This document shows, piece after piece, positions 36,298 through 47,180 of a DNA stretch of 64,000 bases. The stretch comes from Cannabis sativa (taxonomy: Eukaryota > Streptophyta > Magnoliopsida > Rosales > Cannabaceae). The stretch's first letter is position 1. Each line of letters begins with the position of its first letter. A program made the translations under genes and the position numbers. The stretch lies in assembly GCF_029168945.1 (NCBI RefSeq), contig NC_083603.1, positions 3,658,001-3,722,000 of the forward strand, written 5' to 3'. Below the pieces are notes generated by a model. The model saw only the letters and a program-made list of their open reading frames with translations, ran no database searches and was not told the DNA's origin.

Positions 36298-36667
36298 AAA
36301 GTAATTTGCGGTATAAATACCTAAGTTTAACTCTTAATTGTAAATAAATAACTTAGTTTAATTTTTGGCAGTAATAATACCTAAGTTATAATTTTGAAAC
36401 TTCCGTAGGTACATGGCTATTAAGTGTTAAGTAAATTGTCACGTGTCAATCACTAATTGATCCAAGTCTTTATTTTTTATTTTTTTAAAAAAAATTAATT
36501 TAAATATACTAATAAGAAAATGACACATGGATAATGATTTAATATTTAACGGTCAGGTACCTAAAGTTCTAGAAATATAATTTAGATATTATTACAGTCA
36601 AAAATTAAACTTAATTATTTATTTATAACTAAGAGTTAAACTTAAATATTTATGTCGTAAATTACTC
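36298..36667. mobile_element. Fold-back MITE, family G, copy 1
   Basis: The arms are complementary: AAGTAATTTGCGGTATAAAT at the left and ATTTATGTCGTAAATTACT at the right, extending through AAGTTTAACTCTTAATTGTA and TAACTAAGAGTTAAACTTAA. The flanks share TAATATT (36290-36296 and 36668-36674), possibly part of a target duplication. Confidence 0.65.
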
Positions 36668-37269
36668 TAATATTGGTATAAGAAGAAGAAAAAAACCACT
36701 TACTAGACATTTAGATGGGATAAGTTGAAAAGTACCTCTTTTTTGTATCTATTAATTAAAAATACCTTCATATTGTTTTTTATTAAAATATACCTATTTT
36801 TTTAGTGGATTGCCTAATATACATTCACTCTCTACTTAAGTCTAGCATATAATTTACATAACCTAAAGGGTCTAATGGGGACATAAACCATAAAAGTAGG
36901 TATATCTAAAAAAAATATAAAAAATGAAGATAAAAATTAAAACAAATAAAGTAAAGTGGGTACATGTCTCCATTTAGATAAATCCTTATCACGGCCCAAT
37001 AGGCTAATCATACCCAGCCCAATCGTGTGGTTATCATTTGCGTTTTGGTATGGGCCTACATGTTTAAGAGAGGCCCAATTACATGACCCACTTGTTTCTA
37101 TTTAGCTCAATGTTACCTTTGGTTCAATTAAGCCTATTCTAGACATATAATGATATCAAATTAAAAGGTAAAGAAATTATGTTAAATTGATTTTTATGAT
37201 TAAGAAATTAGATAGAGCTTAATTATAAACACATTATTTTAATATGAAAAAACTAAAAAAAAAAATGGA
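36668..37269. other. Intergenic DNA
   Basis: AT-rich, with a short island of GGCCCA/TGGGCC motifs (36995-37075) of the kind seen in plant promoters (site II elements). No gene was recognised next to it. Confidence 0.35.
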
Positions 37270-37545
37270 AAACTTACGAAAATACTGGAATTTGAGTTAA
37301 TTTTTACAAAAATACTGTCACATGGAATTTTTTTCAAAAATACTGTGTTTTTATAAAACACAGTAAAACACAAAGCAGTATAACTCAAAACAACAGTAGA
37401 ACACTAGTAAAACACCAGTAGAACACTAGTGAAAACTTAACACAGTATACTGCAGTATGAAACTTATAAAAAAACACAGTAAAAAAGTAAAAAATACCGT
37501 CTAGCAATATTTTTATAAAAAAATGGCAAAAGTTAGTATACCATA
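37270..37545. repeat. ACAGTA-rich repeat region
   Basis: Repeated AAAATACTG, AACACAGTAAAAC and AGTAGAACACTAGT phrases. CAGTAGAACACTAGT occurs twice within 37388-37432. The outer parts (GGAAAACTTACGAAAATACT and TTTTTATAAAAAAATGGCAA) resemble a MITE related to family H. Not classified. Confidence 0.4.
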
Positions 37546-37769
37546 TAAATTTTCCAAAAAAATTAGTGTAGTCTATCGTATCTCACTATTTTTAGTGTGG
37601 TATCATAGACTCCTACATATATAGAATAATTTAGAGTTCTATTGGATCAATTTTGTGTCTAAACTCTACTATTTTTTAAATTTTAGTGTTCCATTGAAAA
37701 AACCAAAAGTATGCCACTAAAAATGAGTATATAATTTACAATATATATAATTTGTACAATAAAAATTTA

Positions 37770-38282
37770 CGTGTCGTGTTGTGCTTTACTCAGGCCGGTA
37801 TATTTTTTACGAGCTTAAATTTATACTCTAATTTTCTACATTTTAATTTTTACAGTTGATCAAATAATTACTAAAATTATATATACCTTTTTTTTTTATA
37901 GTTTTAGCTATTTTCATATAGTTTTTCAATAATTTTTCATGTAAAATTATATTAAATTTCATTAGAAGTATTAAAAATTTGAATATAAATTATTATTAAA
38001 ACAATTATTAAATATAAGGTTTTTAACATGTTGTGCTTTCAGAATAGATTATTTATACTTACGTATCATGTCTTTTGGGCTTGTCATGTCGTCTCGTGCT
38101 TAACCACATATTTTTCGTCTCGTGTCATACTCAAGTACATATTATTCGTGTCGTGCTAATTTATAGCGTTATGTCGCGCCGTGCTTAAACCCTATATTTT
38201 TTTCGTATTTAGTTGTGCTTGCACCTCAGAGACTCGTACTGTGTCAAAAAGCTGAACTTATATTTAGAGCACTGTTCAAAAA
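37770..38282. repeat. Repeat family K, copy 2
   Basis: Contains ACGTGTCGTGTTGTGCTTT at the left and a run of GTCGTCTCGTGCTTAACCAC, CTCGTGTCATACTCAAG and CGTGTCGTGCTAATTTATAG at the right, ending near GAGACTCGTACTGTGTC. It matches the right half of the segment at 59.8-60.0 kb. Confidence 0.45.
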
Positions 38283-38819
38283 TGTCTGATCATCATCTCT
38301 GTAAACATCATGTACATATAAATATATTAAACGACAATCATTCCAATAGAATATAGGTTAATTAGTGTCTGAAGATTTATTTTTAAGTGTATTTTATTAA
38401 ATATTATTAAATAATTATAAAGTGAATCTAATCTTAAAATCAAACAAAGATGAGACCACTTAAGCCTTTTATATATTAAAAAAAATTAAAATTAAAAACA
38501 CAGTCACACATGTTTAGGTTAGAATAAAAAATGTAATAAAACGGTCGAATGTGGGTGTGAGACATAAATCACACTTTTCTTCTTTTTTAATATTAAAGTA
38601 TGGAACTTTCTTTATAGAAAAAGAAAACATAACAATTAATAAATTATTTGAAAATAATAGTACTTGACTTGTTGACACTTTTGATTAGATAAATGTTAAA
38701 AGACATTCATGGTATTTAGTATTTTTGTAAGGTGTAATATTATTATTAGAGCAATTCAATATCGAGTCCTATTTTTTTGTTTTTTTTTTCTTGAAAAAAA
38801 GTAGAATTGAGAAAGAAAT
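38283..38819. other. AT-rich intergenic DNA
   Basis: No supported gene. Confidence 0.4.
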
Positions 38820-39030
38820 ATTAGACCTCATAGTCGTTACACAAAATATTCGTAGGAATAGTCGAAACCTCGACCATTCCCGTACAATTATTAGCGTCAA
38901 CCCACTTAACTACATTATGGGCAATAAAATTACAAGATCTCAAAATAAAAACAAAATTACAACATAAAAAACAATTACAGAATCTATTATAGTTTGTTAT
39001 GTAATTATAGTGCATCACTTCATTACTTCA
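38820..39030 (-). mobile_element. LINE tail, RNase H-like C-terminus
   Basis: The minus strand reads CNFIAHNVVKWVDANNCTGM followed by VEVSTIPTNILCNDYEV and a stop, nearly the same end as the LINE tails at 34.3 and 56.2 kb. The plus-strand T-rich run at 38771-38800 is the poly-A side. Heavily 5'-truncated. Confidence 0.75.
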
Positions 39031-39517
39031 TCCTAGTGCGAAGCACTATAAGTACTTTATAGCAATGCTCTTTTAGTTAAGACTAATAACATATTCACTA
39101 CATAATTTATTTAAAATTGGTATTAAGAATTTTATTCATTGTATTGTGATAAATTATTTTATTTAAAAATATATATATTTTCATTTAATTAGCATATTAT
39201 TTAAATGAGCAAAACAAATGGATATAATCAAAAAAATTAAATCAAATATGTTATAATCATGAATCATATTGAATATTGATCAATATGTATTGTAAGATAA
39301 ATTTAGTTGAGAGATGAACACAATACGTCGACAAATAAACACAACAAGTTAAATTAGGATTGAGTTTTTTCGACACAAGATATAAATAAAATCATCTTAT
39401 TTTTGACTAATTAGCTAGCGTTACATCAAATTGAATAAGATTAACACAAATATAATCTAATGACACGAGTTATTATTCAACTTTTACTTTATTATTTTTA
39501 TTGTGGATATATAATAT
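39031..39517. other. AT-rich intergenic DNA
   Basis: No supported gene. Confidence 0.4.
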
Positions 39518-39862
39518 AAGAAATTTCTGTACACCCTCTTAAATGGGTATTTTGGTAGGTCTCTTATTTGTTTTGGTATTCGAAAAAAATTTATAGACTA
39601 ATTTTTTTTTCATAATTACGTACATTGTCTTTATTTAGGATCACATGTAAATTTCCAAAAAAAATTAAATAGGTTACAATGCTAAAAAAATTTTGGCACT
39701 GTAAACTATTCAAAATTTGGTAAAAATTTACTATTAATCTTATATAATATACGCGACAATGAAAAAAAAAATAAACTAAAAAATTTTCCTCAATGACGAA
39801 ACTGATAAGAAATCTACTGAAATAATCTTTTAAGAGGTGCACTGTAAACTTTCCCTGAATTA
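39518..39862. repeat. Fold-back MITE, family F, copy 1
   Basis: Left TGTACACCCTCTTAAATGGG and right CTTTTAAGAGGTGCACTGTA are inverted. Inner TTTGGCACTGTAAACTATTC and AAAAATTTAC are family markers. Confidence 0.55.
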
Positions 39863-40444
39863 TATACAATAAGGACAATTTTGACATAGTCATTACTATT
39901 TTTTTCTACAAATATTCATTCTAAATAGAATTCTTATAAAATATGTGGATTTTAATAAATAATTGCAATGGCTATTAGTTTCCACCGACATGTAATTTTT
40001 CAGAATTAAAAATAAAATAAAATAAAATCTTTGACAAATTTGTATTTTTTTGGTAATAATTGTACTATACTCTGAGTTGTAAGAAAGGTTTGTATAGTGA
40101 AAAATAAAATGCTTACATCTATGCTAATGGTACCACATTCATTTATATGATATTATTCTTTTTTTTTTTTTTTTTTGAAAGATATATGATATTATTCTCT
40201 ACTTGAAAAAAAAAAAAAATACTTTCCAATATTCAAACCGTTAGGGTTCAAGAGATCTTTATTTTTTAATTTTTTGTTTTTTTTTTCTTGTGAAATAATA
40301 CCAATTTAATTAGAGCACAATATTATACAAACTCGAAAATAAGCTCATTTCGAATCCAATGATATTTCTTTTATCGGAGTAGCATAGTAAGAAATAAAAC
40401 TTTATGAGTTAGCTATTTTTTTTTTCTTTATTGATAGTTATTTT

Positions 40445-40783
40445 TGTTGAGAAATAGAATTGTCATCCTCTGCTGATTCACAATACCAGCTCAATACCTG
40501 CATTACTCTGCTGGTGCTTAACACAGAGAAACAGAGGATTACAACCTTGTGGACAGGTGTCATCCATGCTCTTGTGGTCCAAATGTTAGGGAGCAATCAT
40601 TAAGAATTCTGTTAGAATATTCCCTTGTAATCTTTATTGATTTCAGCACTATGCCATCTGTCAAAGAGCCGTTGCTCACAGCCCTCATTGTAACAACTTA
40701 CCATATCTATAAAAGGCAACACTCTGGCTCATTAAGAAATGGGCTGAGTAATTACACATTCAATATTTTACCTAAATTTAAGT
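40445..40783 (+). repeat. Copia 5' LTR (339 bp)
   Basis: Identical by eye to 45317-45655. Starts TGTTGAGAAATAG. The TATA box CTATAAAAGG lies at 40708-40717. It ends ...AATTTAAGT directly before the primer-binding site. The 5-bp target duplication ATTTT lies at 40440-40444 and 45656-45660 (6 bp TATTTT if the LTR ends one base earlier). Confidence 0.95.
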
Positions 40784-40798
40784 TGGTATCAGAGCCAA
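40784..40798 (+). promoter_or_regulatory. Primer-binding site, initiator Met-tRNA type
   Basis: TGGTATCAGAGCCAA directly follows the 5' LTR and is complementary to the 3' end of plant initiator tRNA-Met, the usual primer for copia reverse transcription. Confidence 0.93.
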
Positions 40799-40814
40799 TC
40801 ATTGTTCTCTGTCA

Positions 40815-43800
40815 ATGGCTACACCCCAGGATCAGCAACCTGTCGAAGAAGGTTCCCAGACCCCCTCAGCTGTCAGCTCAAACAAAAATGGTGCATCTGC
40901 ATCACAGCTCCCAAACACTCTATCCCAGCAACCTACTACACTAAATCAGCCATTCTCCCTAAAATTAGACAGAAATAATTTCACACTGTGGAAAACTATG
41001 GTTTCCACCATTGTTCGTGGTCACAGATTGCATGGCTACCTAAATGGTACCAAGCTATGCCCACCTGAGTTCGTTCCAGTCACTGGAGAAGCCAAATACG
41101 AAGGAGAAATGGAAACCAACCCTGAGTATGAACACTGGATCATCAATGATCAACTACTCATGGGTTGGCTATATAGTTCCATGACCGAAGGGATTGCCAC
41201 TGAAGTTATGGGATCCACTTCTGCTGCAGGACTTTGGAGAGCTTTGGAGAGTCTTTATGGAGCCTACTCCAAATCAAAAATGGACGACACCAGAACCTTA
41301 ATCCAGACCGTGCGCAAAGGTTCTACTCCAATGGGAGAATATTTACGCCAAAAGAAAAATTGGTCTGACATTCTTGCTCTTGCAGGTGACCCGTATCCAG
41401 AGGCGCATCTTGTAGCTAATGTTCTTTCAGGCCTGGATGCTGAGTACCTCTCAATCGTGGTTCAAATTGAAGCCAGGACTAGCACAACCTGGCAAGAACT
41501 GCAAGACATTCTCTTAAGTTTCGATAGCAAAATTGAAAGATTGCAAAATCTCAATCTAGGCAGCAAGCCTAACAATCCAACCAATCCTCAAGCTAATGTT
41601 GCAGCTAAAAACAATCCTGGATCTCATACAAATGGTCGTGGTCGTGGCTCAAATAATCACAACAACAACAATCAATTTCCTGGCAGTGGAGGTCGTTTTT
41701 CAGGCAATCGTGGAAGTCCTGGGAGGTTTCGTGGAAGAGGACGCACCAATACAAATCGACCAACATGCCAAGTTTGTGGCAAATATGGCCACTCCGCTGC
41801 AGTGTGCTACAATCGGTTCGATGAAAGCTTTATGGGAACAGATCCAAATCAGACAACTGGAGGAAACAAACCAACTCAGAATAACCATAATGCCTTCATT
41901 GCTGGTCCTGAAGTGCTTGAGAGTGATGTGTGGTTTGCTGACAGTGGTGCCAGCAACCACATCACCTCAGATGGTACTGCTTTAAACCAGAAACAGCCCT
42001 ATGTTGGTAAGGAATCTGTCATTGTGGGTGATGGTACTAAAATTAGAATTTCCCATATTGGTAATGGTGTTCTTGATACTAATGATGGGAAACAATTGAA
42101 GCTGAAAGAAATGCTACTTGTTCCTCAAATTGCTAAGAATTTAATTAGTGTTTCTAAACTCACCAATGATAACAATGTTCTAATCGAATTTCACTCTAAT
42201 GTTTGTTTGGTGAAGGACAAGGCAACTCAGAAGGTGGTGCTTCGAGGAGTGCTTAAAGATGGACTTTACAGGCTGGAAACACCCTCATACACTTCATCTT
42301 TCACAGGTTCAACTCAACCACATCTCACAAATAAAAATCACCTAGAGTCATTGTGTCTGTCTACTTGTTTTTCTGCCAGTACTGATGTAAACCAGCATAA
42401 TGCTGATGAAAATTCTGTGTCTAAAGTGGATGTTTGGCATAGGCGTTTAGGCCATCCATCTCCTAGGATTTTAAAGCTTGTTCTAGAGTCAACCAATGTA
42501 AGAAATTTCAAGAATGAAATACAAAAATTCTGTGATGCATGTCAATATGGTAAATCACATGCACTTCCACACAAACTGTCCACAAACCGAGCAAATTCTG
42601 TATTAGAACTTGTACATACTGACCTATGGGGACCAGCTCCCATTGCATCCAACATTAATCACAAGTACTACATACACTTTCTTGATGACCATAGCAGATT
42701 TGCTTGGTTATACCCACTCAAAGCTAAATCCGAGGCACTTAATGCATTCATACAATTTAAAAATCTGGTGGAAAATAAGTTTGAAAAGAAAATCAAAAGC
42801 CTTAGAACTGATTGGGGTGGTGAGTACCAATCCTTCACTGATCTGGTTCACCAACATGGCATTGAGTTTCAACATCCTTGTCCTCATGATTCAGCCCAAA
42901 ATGGTCGTGCTGAGCGCAAACATAGGCACATTGTTGAAATGGGCCTCACTTTGCTTGCTCAAGCACAAATGCCACTCAAATACTGGAGTGATGCATTTGA
43001 CACTGCTGTCTATCTCATAAATAGACTTCCTACACCATTATTAGATCACAAGTCACCCTATGAAGTCATCTACAATCAAAAACCTGACTATAATTTCCTC
43101 AAAACCTTTGGAGTTGCTTGTTTTCCTTGCATAAGGCCATACCAAACACACAAGTTTCAGTTTCACTCACTGAAATGTGTTAATCTTGGTTACAGCAACT
43201 CCCACAAAGGGTACAAGTGCCTCACTCCCACAGGTCGTATATACATTTCCAAAAATGTTGTGTTCAATGAACTTGAGTTTCCTTTTAAAAAGGGCTTCCT
43301 CAACAACTACCAAACACCTCAACCTGTCATAATCCATAGCTCCACCTGGTCTAGTCTCCCTGTTCCTTCTCTTGAGTCCACTGATCTTTCTCCTTCTGGT
43401 TCTGTAAATTCCACTCCTGCAGCATCCTCTGAAGCATCACCTCGATCACCACAGGTTCAGTCACCTTTTTCTGATTCATATTCCACTAATCACAGTCCTG
43501 TTTCAGGTCAGGCAGGGGAGGCATATGGTCCTTTTGATGATCAATTTGATTTTAACTCCTCGGATAATGTCATCATGGAACCTACTGGTGTACCTGATCC
43601 TGAACCAGAGATTGCATCTGGTGCCACTTCGAGTATTGAACCTGATACAGAATCCCAACCAACACTTGCCACTGCTCTACAGCCTACTCACCCTATGACT
43701 ACTCGAGGAAAAGCTGGCATTTTTCGACCTAAAACATATCTCAGTTCATCAACAGCCGTATCTAGCTTTGCTGAACCAGAATCAGTTGAACAGGCTCTCA

Positions 43801-45329
43801 AACACCCAGGTTGGAAAGGTGCAATGGACACCGAGGTTATAGCTCTCAAGAAGAATCGAACTTGGATTCTTGTACCACCAGCAGCCTATCAAAATTTAAT
43901 TGGTAACAAGTGGATATTCAGGATAAAACTAAGAGCAGATGGAACCATTGAAAGATTGAAAGCAAGACTCGTTGCAAAGGGCTTTCATCAAAGACCCGGC
44001 ATAGATTATGGTGAGACTTTCAGTCCGGTTATCAAAGCTTCCACTGTAAGAATTGTCCTGACCATAGCTGTTTCAAAAGGTTGGGATATAAGACAATTAG
44101 ACATAAATAATGCATTTCTAAATGGCACTTTGGAAGAAGAGGTCTACATGGTTCAACCTCAAGGATTTGAGGAAAAAGGGAAAGAAGATTGGGTTTGCAA
44201 ATTGAACAAGTCTCTCTATGGACTTAAACAAGCTCCTAGAGCCTGGTTCGACAAACTCAAAAGCACACTTACAGAATGGAAGTTCCAAAACTCAAAGGCA
44301 GATACCTCTTTGTTCTTCTACAAATCAGAGACTGCTGTTATACTTGTTCTCATCTATGTTGATGACATAGTTGTGACAGGTAGCAATTCTGCCTTAGTTG
44401 CTGATTTCATCTGCAAACTCAACAAGCTATTCGCACTAAAAGATCTTGGTTCTCTGCAATATTTTTTGGGGATAGAAGTATTCAGAGACTTGACAGGACT
44501 ATATCTCACACAAACCCGATACATTGAAGATATACTGAAGAAAGTTAACCTGAGCAACTTGAAGCCATGTCCTACACCCATCACTGCTGGAAAACCGTTG
44601 TCGATAAATGAAGGAGAGCCTATGCAAGATCCCTCAATTTACAGAAGCATCATTGGATCACTTCAGTACCTATGCCACACGAGACCTGACATAGCTTACT
44701 CTGTGAATAAGCTAAGTCAGTTCCTTCAAAGCCCCACTACAGCCCATTGGAATGCCGTAAAGAGAGTGCTAAGGTACTTGAAGGGAACCAAAACACTGGG
44801 ACTTCACATAAGCTGCAGCAATCATCTCAATATAACTGGTTTCTCAGATGCAGACTGGGCATCGTGTCCTGATGATAGGCGATCGGTAGCAGGCTATTGT
44901 GTGTATCTGGGTGAAACATTGGTGTCATGGTCTTCCAAAAAGCAAGCGGTTGTGTCTAGATCAAGCACTGAATCCGAATATCGGGCATTGGCACATGTTG
45001 CAGCTGAGATTTCTTGGATTGAATCTCTGCTCAAAGAGCTTAAATTTCCATTGTCACTGCCTTCCATCACTTGGTGTGATAATATTAGTGCAAGTGCACT
45101 TGCATCCAATCCCGTATTCCATGCGAGAACCAAACACATCGAAATCGATGTTCACTATGTGCGTGACAAAATTCTGAAAAAGGAATTGGAAGTAAGGTAC
45201 ATTCCTTCTCATGATCAAGTGGCTGATCTCTTCACTAAAGGACTGTCCAACTCTAGATTCTCTTTTCTTGTTGACAAACTTGGAGTGAAGCCTTCACTCT
45301 TTCGTTTGAGGGGAGGTGTTGAGAAATAG
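40815..45329 (+). CDS. Intact Ty1/copia Gag-Pol polyprotein (1504 aa), probably Ale lineage
   Basis: A single uninterrupted frame from the ATG 17 bases after the PBS to a TAG inside the 3' LTR. Domains in order: Gag/UBN2 (about 50-260), Gly/Arg/Asn-rich stretch, CCHC zinc knuckle CQVCGKYGHSAAVC (318-331), and aspartic protease DSGAS (376-380). Next come the GAG-pre-integrase WHRRLGH (541-547) with the downstream CDACQ of the HHCC finger, and the integrase core with D603, D666 (TDWGGEY) and E700. Then follow reverse transcriptase (WIFRIKLRADGTIERLKARL, LDINNAFLNG, YVDD at 1181-1184) and RNase H (DADWASC at 1345-1351, TESEYRAL). The protein makes the capsid and enzymes for replication through an RNA intermediate. 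All catalytic residues I can see are present, so the copy could be autonomous. The D-to-E spacing and TDWGGEY wording fit Ale/Retrofit-like elements, but this lineage call is tentative. Confidence 0.95.
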   Translation: MATPQDQQPVEEGSQTPSAVSSNKNGASASQLPNTLSQQPTTLNQPFSLKLDRNNFTLWKTMVSTIVRGHRLHGYLNGTKLCPPEFVPVTGEAKYEGEMETNPEYEHWIINDQLLMGWLYSSMTEGIATEVMGSTSAAGLWRALESLYGAYSKSKMDDTRTLIQTVRKGSTPMGEYLRQKKNWSDILALAGDPYPEAHLVANVLSGLDAEYLSIVVQIEARTSTTWQELQDILLSFDSKIERLQNLNLGSKPNNPTNPQANVAAKNNPGSHTNGRGRGSNNHNNNNQFPGSGGRFSGNRGSPGRFRGRGRTNTNRPTCQVCGKYGHSAAVCYNRFDESFMGTDPNQTTGGNKPTQNNHNAFIAGPEVLESDVWFADSGASNHITSDGTALNQKQPYVGKESVIVGDGTKIRISHIGNGVLDTNDGKQLKLKEMLLVPQIAKNLISVSKLTNDNNVLIEFHSNVCLVKDKATQKVVLRGVLKDGLYRLETPSYTSSFTGSTQPHLTNKNHLESLCLSTCFSASTDVNQHNADENSVSKVDVWHRRLGHPSPRILKLVLESTNVRNFKNEIQKFCDACQYGKSHALPHKLSTNRANSVLELVHTDLWGPAPIASNINHKYYIHFLDDHSRFAWLYPLKAKSEALNAFIQFKNLVENKFEKKIKSLRTDWGGEYQSFTDLVHQHGIEFQHPCPHDSAQNGRAERKHRHIVEMGLTLLAQAQMPLKYWSDAFDTAVYLINRLPTPLLDHKSPYEVIYNQKPDYNFLKTFGVACFPCIRPYQTHKFQFHSLKCVNLGYSNSHKGYKCLTPTGRIYISKNVVFNELEFPFKKGFLNNYQTPQPVIIHSSTWSSLPVPSLESTDLSPSGSVNSTPAASSEASPRSPQVQSPFSDSYSTNHSPVSGQAGEAYGPFDDQFDFNSSDNVIMEPTGVPDPEPEIASGATSSIEPDTESQPTLATALQPTHPMTTRGKAGIFRPKTYLSSSTAVSSFAEPESVEQALKHPGWKGAMDTEVIALKKNRTWILVPPAAYQNLIGNKWIFRIKLRADGTIERLKARLVAKGFHQRPGIDYGETFSPVIKASTVRIVLTIAVSKGWDIRQLDINNAFLNGTLEEEVYMVQPQGFEEKGKEDWVCKLNKSLYGLKQAPRAWFDKLKSTLTEWKFQNSKADTSLFFYKSETAVILVLIYVDDIVVTGSNSALVADFICKLNKLFALKDLGSLQYFLGIEVFRDLTGLYLTQTRYIEDILKKVNLSNLKPCPTPITAGKPLSINEGEPMQDPSIYRSIIGSLQYLCHTRPDIAYSVNKLSQFLQSPTTAHWNAVKRVLRYLKGTKTLGLHISCSNHLNITGFSDADWASCPDDRRSVAGYCVYLGETLVSWSSKKQAVVSRSSTESEYRALAHVAAEISWIESLLKELKFPLSLPSITWCDNISASALASNPVFHARTKHIEIDVHYVRDKILKKELEVRYIPSHDQVADLFTKGLSNSRFSFLVDKLGVKPSLFRLRGGVEK
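45305..45316 (+). promoter_or_regulatory. Polypurine tract of the copia element
   Basis: TTTGAGGGGAGG directly precedes the 3' LTR, the expected plus-strand primer site. It is still inside the Gag-Pol frame. Confidence 0.85.
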
Positions 45330-45655
45330 AATTGTCATCCTCTGCTGATTCACAATACCAGCTCAATACCTGCATTACTCTGCTGGTGCTTAACACAGAG
45401 AAACAGAGGATTACAACCTTGTGGACAGGTGTCATCCATGCTCTTGTGGTCCAAATGTTAGGGAGCAATCATTAAGAATTCTGTTAGAATATTCCCTTGT
45501 AATCTTTATTGATTTCAGCACTATGCCATCTGTCAAAGAGCCGTTGCTCACAGCCCTCATTGTAACAACTTACCATATCTATAAAAGGCAACACTCTGGC
45601 TCATTAAGAAATGGGCTGAGTAATTACACATTCAATATTTTACCTAAATTTAAGT
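45317..45655 (+). repeat. Copia 3' LTR (339 bp)
   Basis: No mismatch with the 5' LTR was seen by eye. It overlaps the last 13 bases of the polyprotein frame, and its TATA box lies at 45580-45589. Confidence 0.95.
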
Positions 45656-45660
45656 ATTTT

Positions 45661-46069
45661 GAATAAGTTTTCAAAATTACAAAATTTTGTTTTAACTTTT
45701 TTTGTGATTATAACATTGATTATGTGATTCTAATTAATATATTAAAAACTTTACCAAATAGTAAATATTTACTAAATAGACTAAAAAAAATTATTGAAGA
45801 AAAAATATTTTCTTCAACAAAATATTATACACTTCTTTGATATGATGATTATTATTCTAAAAGATGAAATGAAATATAAATATTCTACTCACTACTAATA
45901 TAATGTTGTTGAAAATAAATATCGAATTTTATATATTTTAATTAAATAATTTTTATCAAATAGCTATTAGAGTACTAACTCTTGGGTACTACTAAAATAC
46001 CCTAATAACAAATGCTATGCAAAACATACAAAGCACCAATTGTTAAGTCTACTATAGACTATAGTTACT
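45661..46069. other. AT-rich intergenic DNA
   Basis: No supported gene. Confidence 0.4.
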
Positions 46070-46425
46070 CCTTTCAATACACTCTTTATTTATTTTGGTA
46101 TTTATGAGAGTTTTTTTGTTTATTTTTTTTTACCATCGCATATATTGTAATTATTTATGACCACTTATAAATTTTTAGAAATTTCTAAATAGTTAAAATG
46201 CTAAAATAAAATTTAAATATTTTATTGCATGGATGATTATTTTTTCTTATACGCAATGTGAATAATTATTTAAATTTTATTTTTTAGTACTGTAAATTAT
46301 TTAAAATTTTTTAAAATTTTACAAGTATTCTTAAACAACTATAATGTACATAATTACGATGTATTAAATACTAAAAAACTATCTTGAATATAGAAAATAT
46401 ACTGAAACATGTTAAGGAAATAACA
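46070..46425. repeat. Fold-back MITE, family F, copy 2
   Basis: Shares TTTTTTAGTACTGTAAATTA, AAAATTTTACAAGTATTCTTA and the opposite-strand CATATATTGTAATTATTTATG text with the 39.5 and 61.5 kb copies. The ends are eroded. Confidence 0.5.
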
Positions 46426-46431
46426 AGACCG

Positions 46432-46680
46432 GTCCTAAGGTATATGGGCCTAAGATAAATTAAATTTTGGGACCCTTACATATAGTTTAACTATTATCAA
46501 AATGATAGTTTTAGTAGTTTAGTATAATAGTAAAAAATTTATAAGTTCTTACGAGCTTCAAGGTTTAATCATTCATAACTCAATATTAAATACCTTTTAA
46601 AAAATATAGAAAAGTAGATGATAGAAATTAATTCCTAGATCTCTTGATTTAAAGTAAGACCCTTTATTATTACACCAAAT
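46432..46680. repeat. Possible hAT-like remnant, family L, copy 2
   Basis: Starts CCGGTCCTAAGGTATATGGG, similar to the CTAAGTATAGGCAGAC side of the 18.1-18.5 kb element. The other end was not identified. Confidence 0.3.
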
Positions 46681-46784
46681 AATCTTAATATTGTAAATTA
46701 TTCAAAAAAATTTGAAAATTTACAAATACTCTTAGATAACTACATTGTACGCCAATGTATTAAATACTAAAAACTATCTTGAAT

Positions 46785-47180
46785 ATAGAAAAGGGAATAT
46801 ACTCACTTAGTACCATATCTTTTCTTGAAAAATACATTTAGTACCTTGTATTTTCAATAATATTTATTTAATATCTTATATTTTGAAATTGTACATATTT
46901 GGTACCTTAAAATAAAATATAATCAATCTAATTTTATTAATTTGACCAAACTCTTCTCAATTATATATAATCAAATAATTAAATTTGGATTCAAAATTTA
47001 TAAAATTGAAGACAATTTGATTGTATTGATGATAAATTTTTTTAGTTTAGGATACTAAATATGTATGATTTTAAAATACAAAATACTAAATAAGTATTAT
47101 TAAAAATACAAAGTACCAAACCTATATTTAGAAAAGAAAAAAAAAACATAGGGTAACAAATGTGTATAAACCCTATAGAA
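46785..47180. repeat. Fold-back repeat, family J
   Basis: The left arm (TTTAGTACCTTGTATTTTCA, AATATTTATTTAATATCTTAT) is complementary to the right arm (ATACTAAATAAGTATTATTA, AAATACAAAGTACCAAACC). The wording resembles families D and I (GGTACC... TTTGGTAC), but it is a separate element. Confidence 0.55.

Noticed and set aside
40549..40944. 131-codon frame starting in the copia 5' LTR
   Set aside because: It overlaps the true Gag start out of frame, and its LTR part is repeated in the 3' LTR.
41596..43020. Overlapping frames inside the copia body
   Set aside because: Shadows of the Gag-Pol frame.
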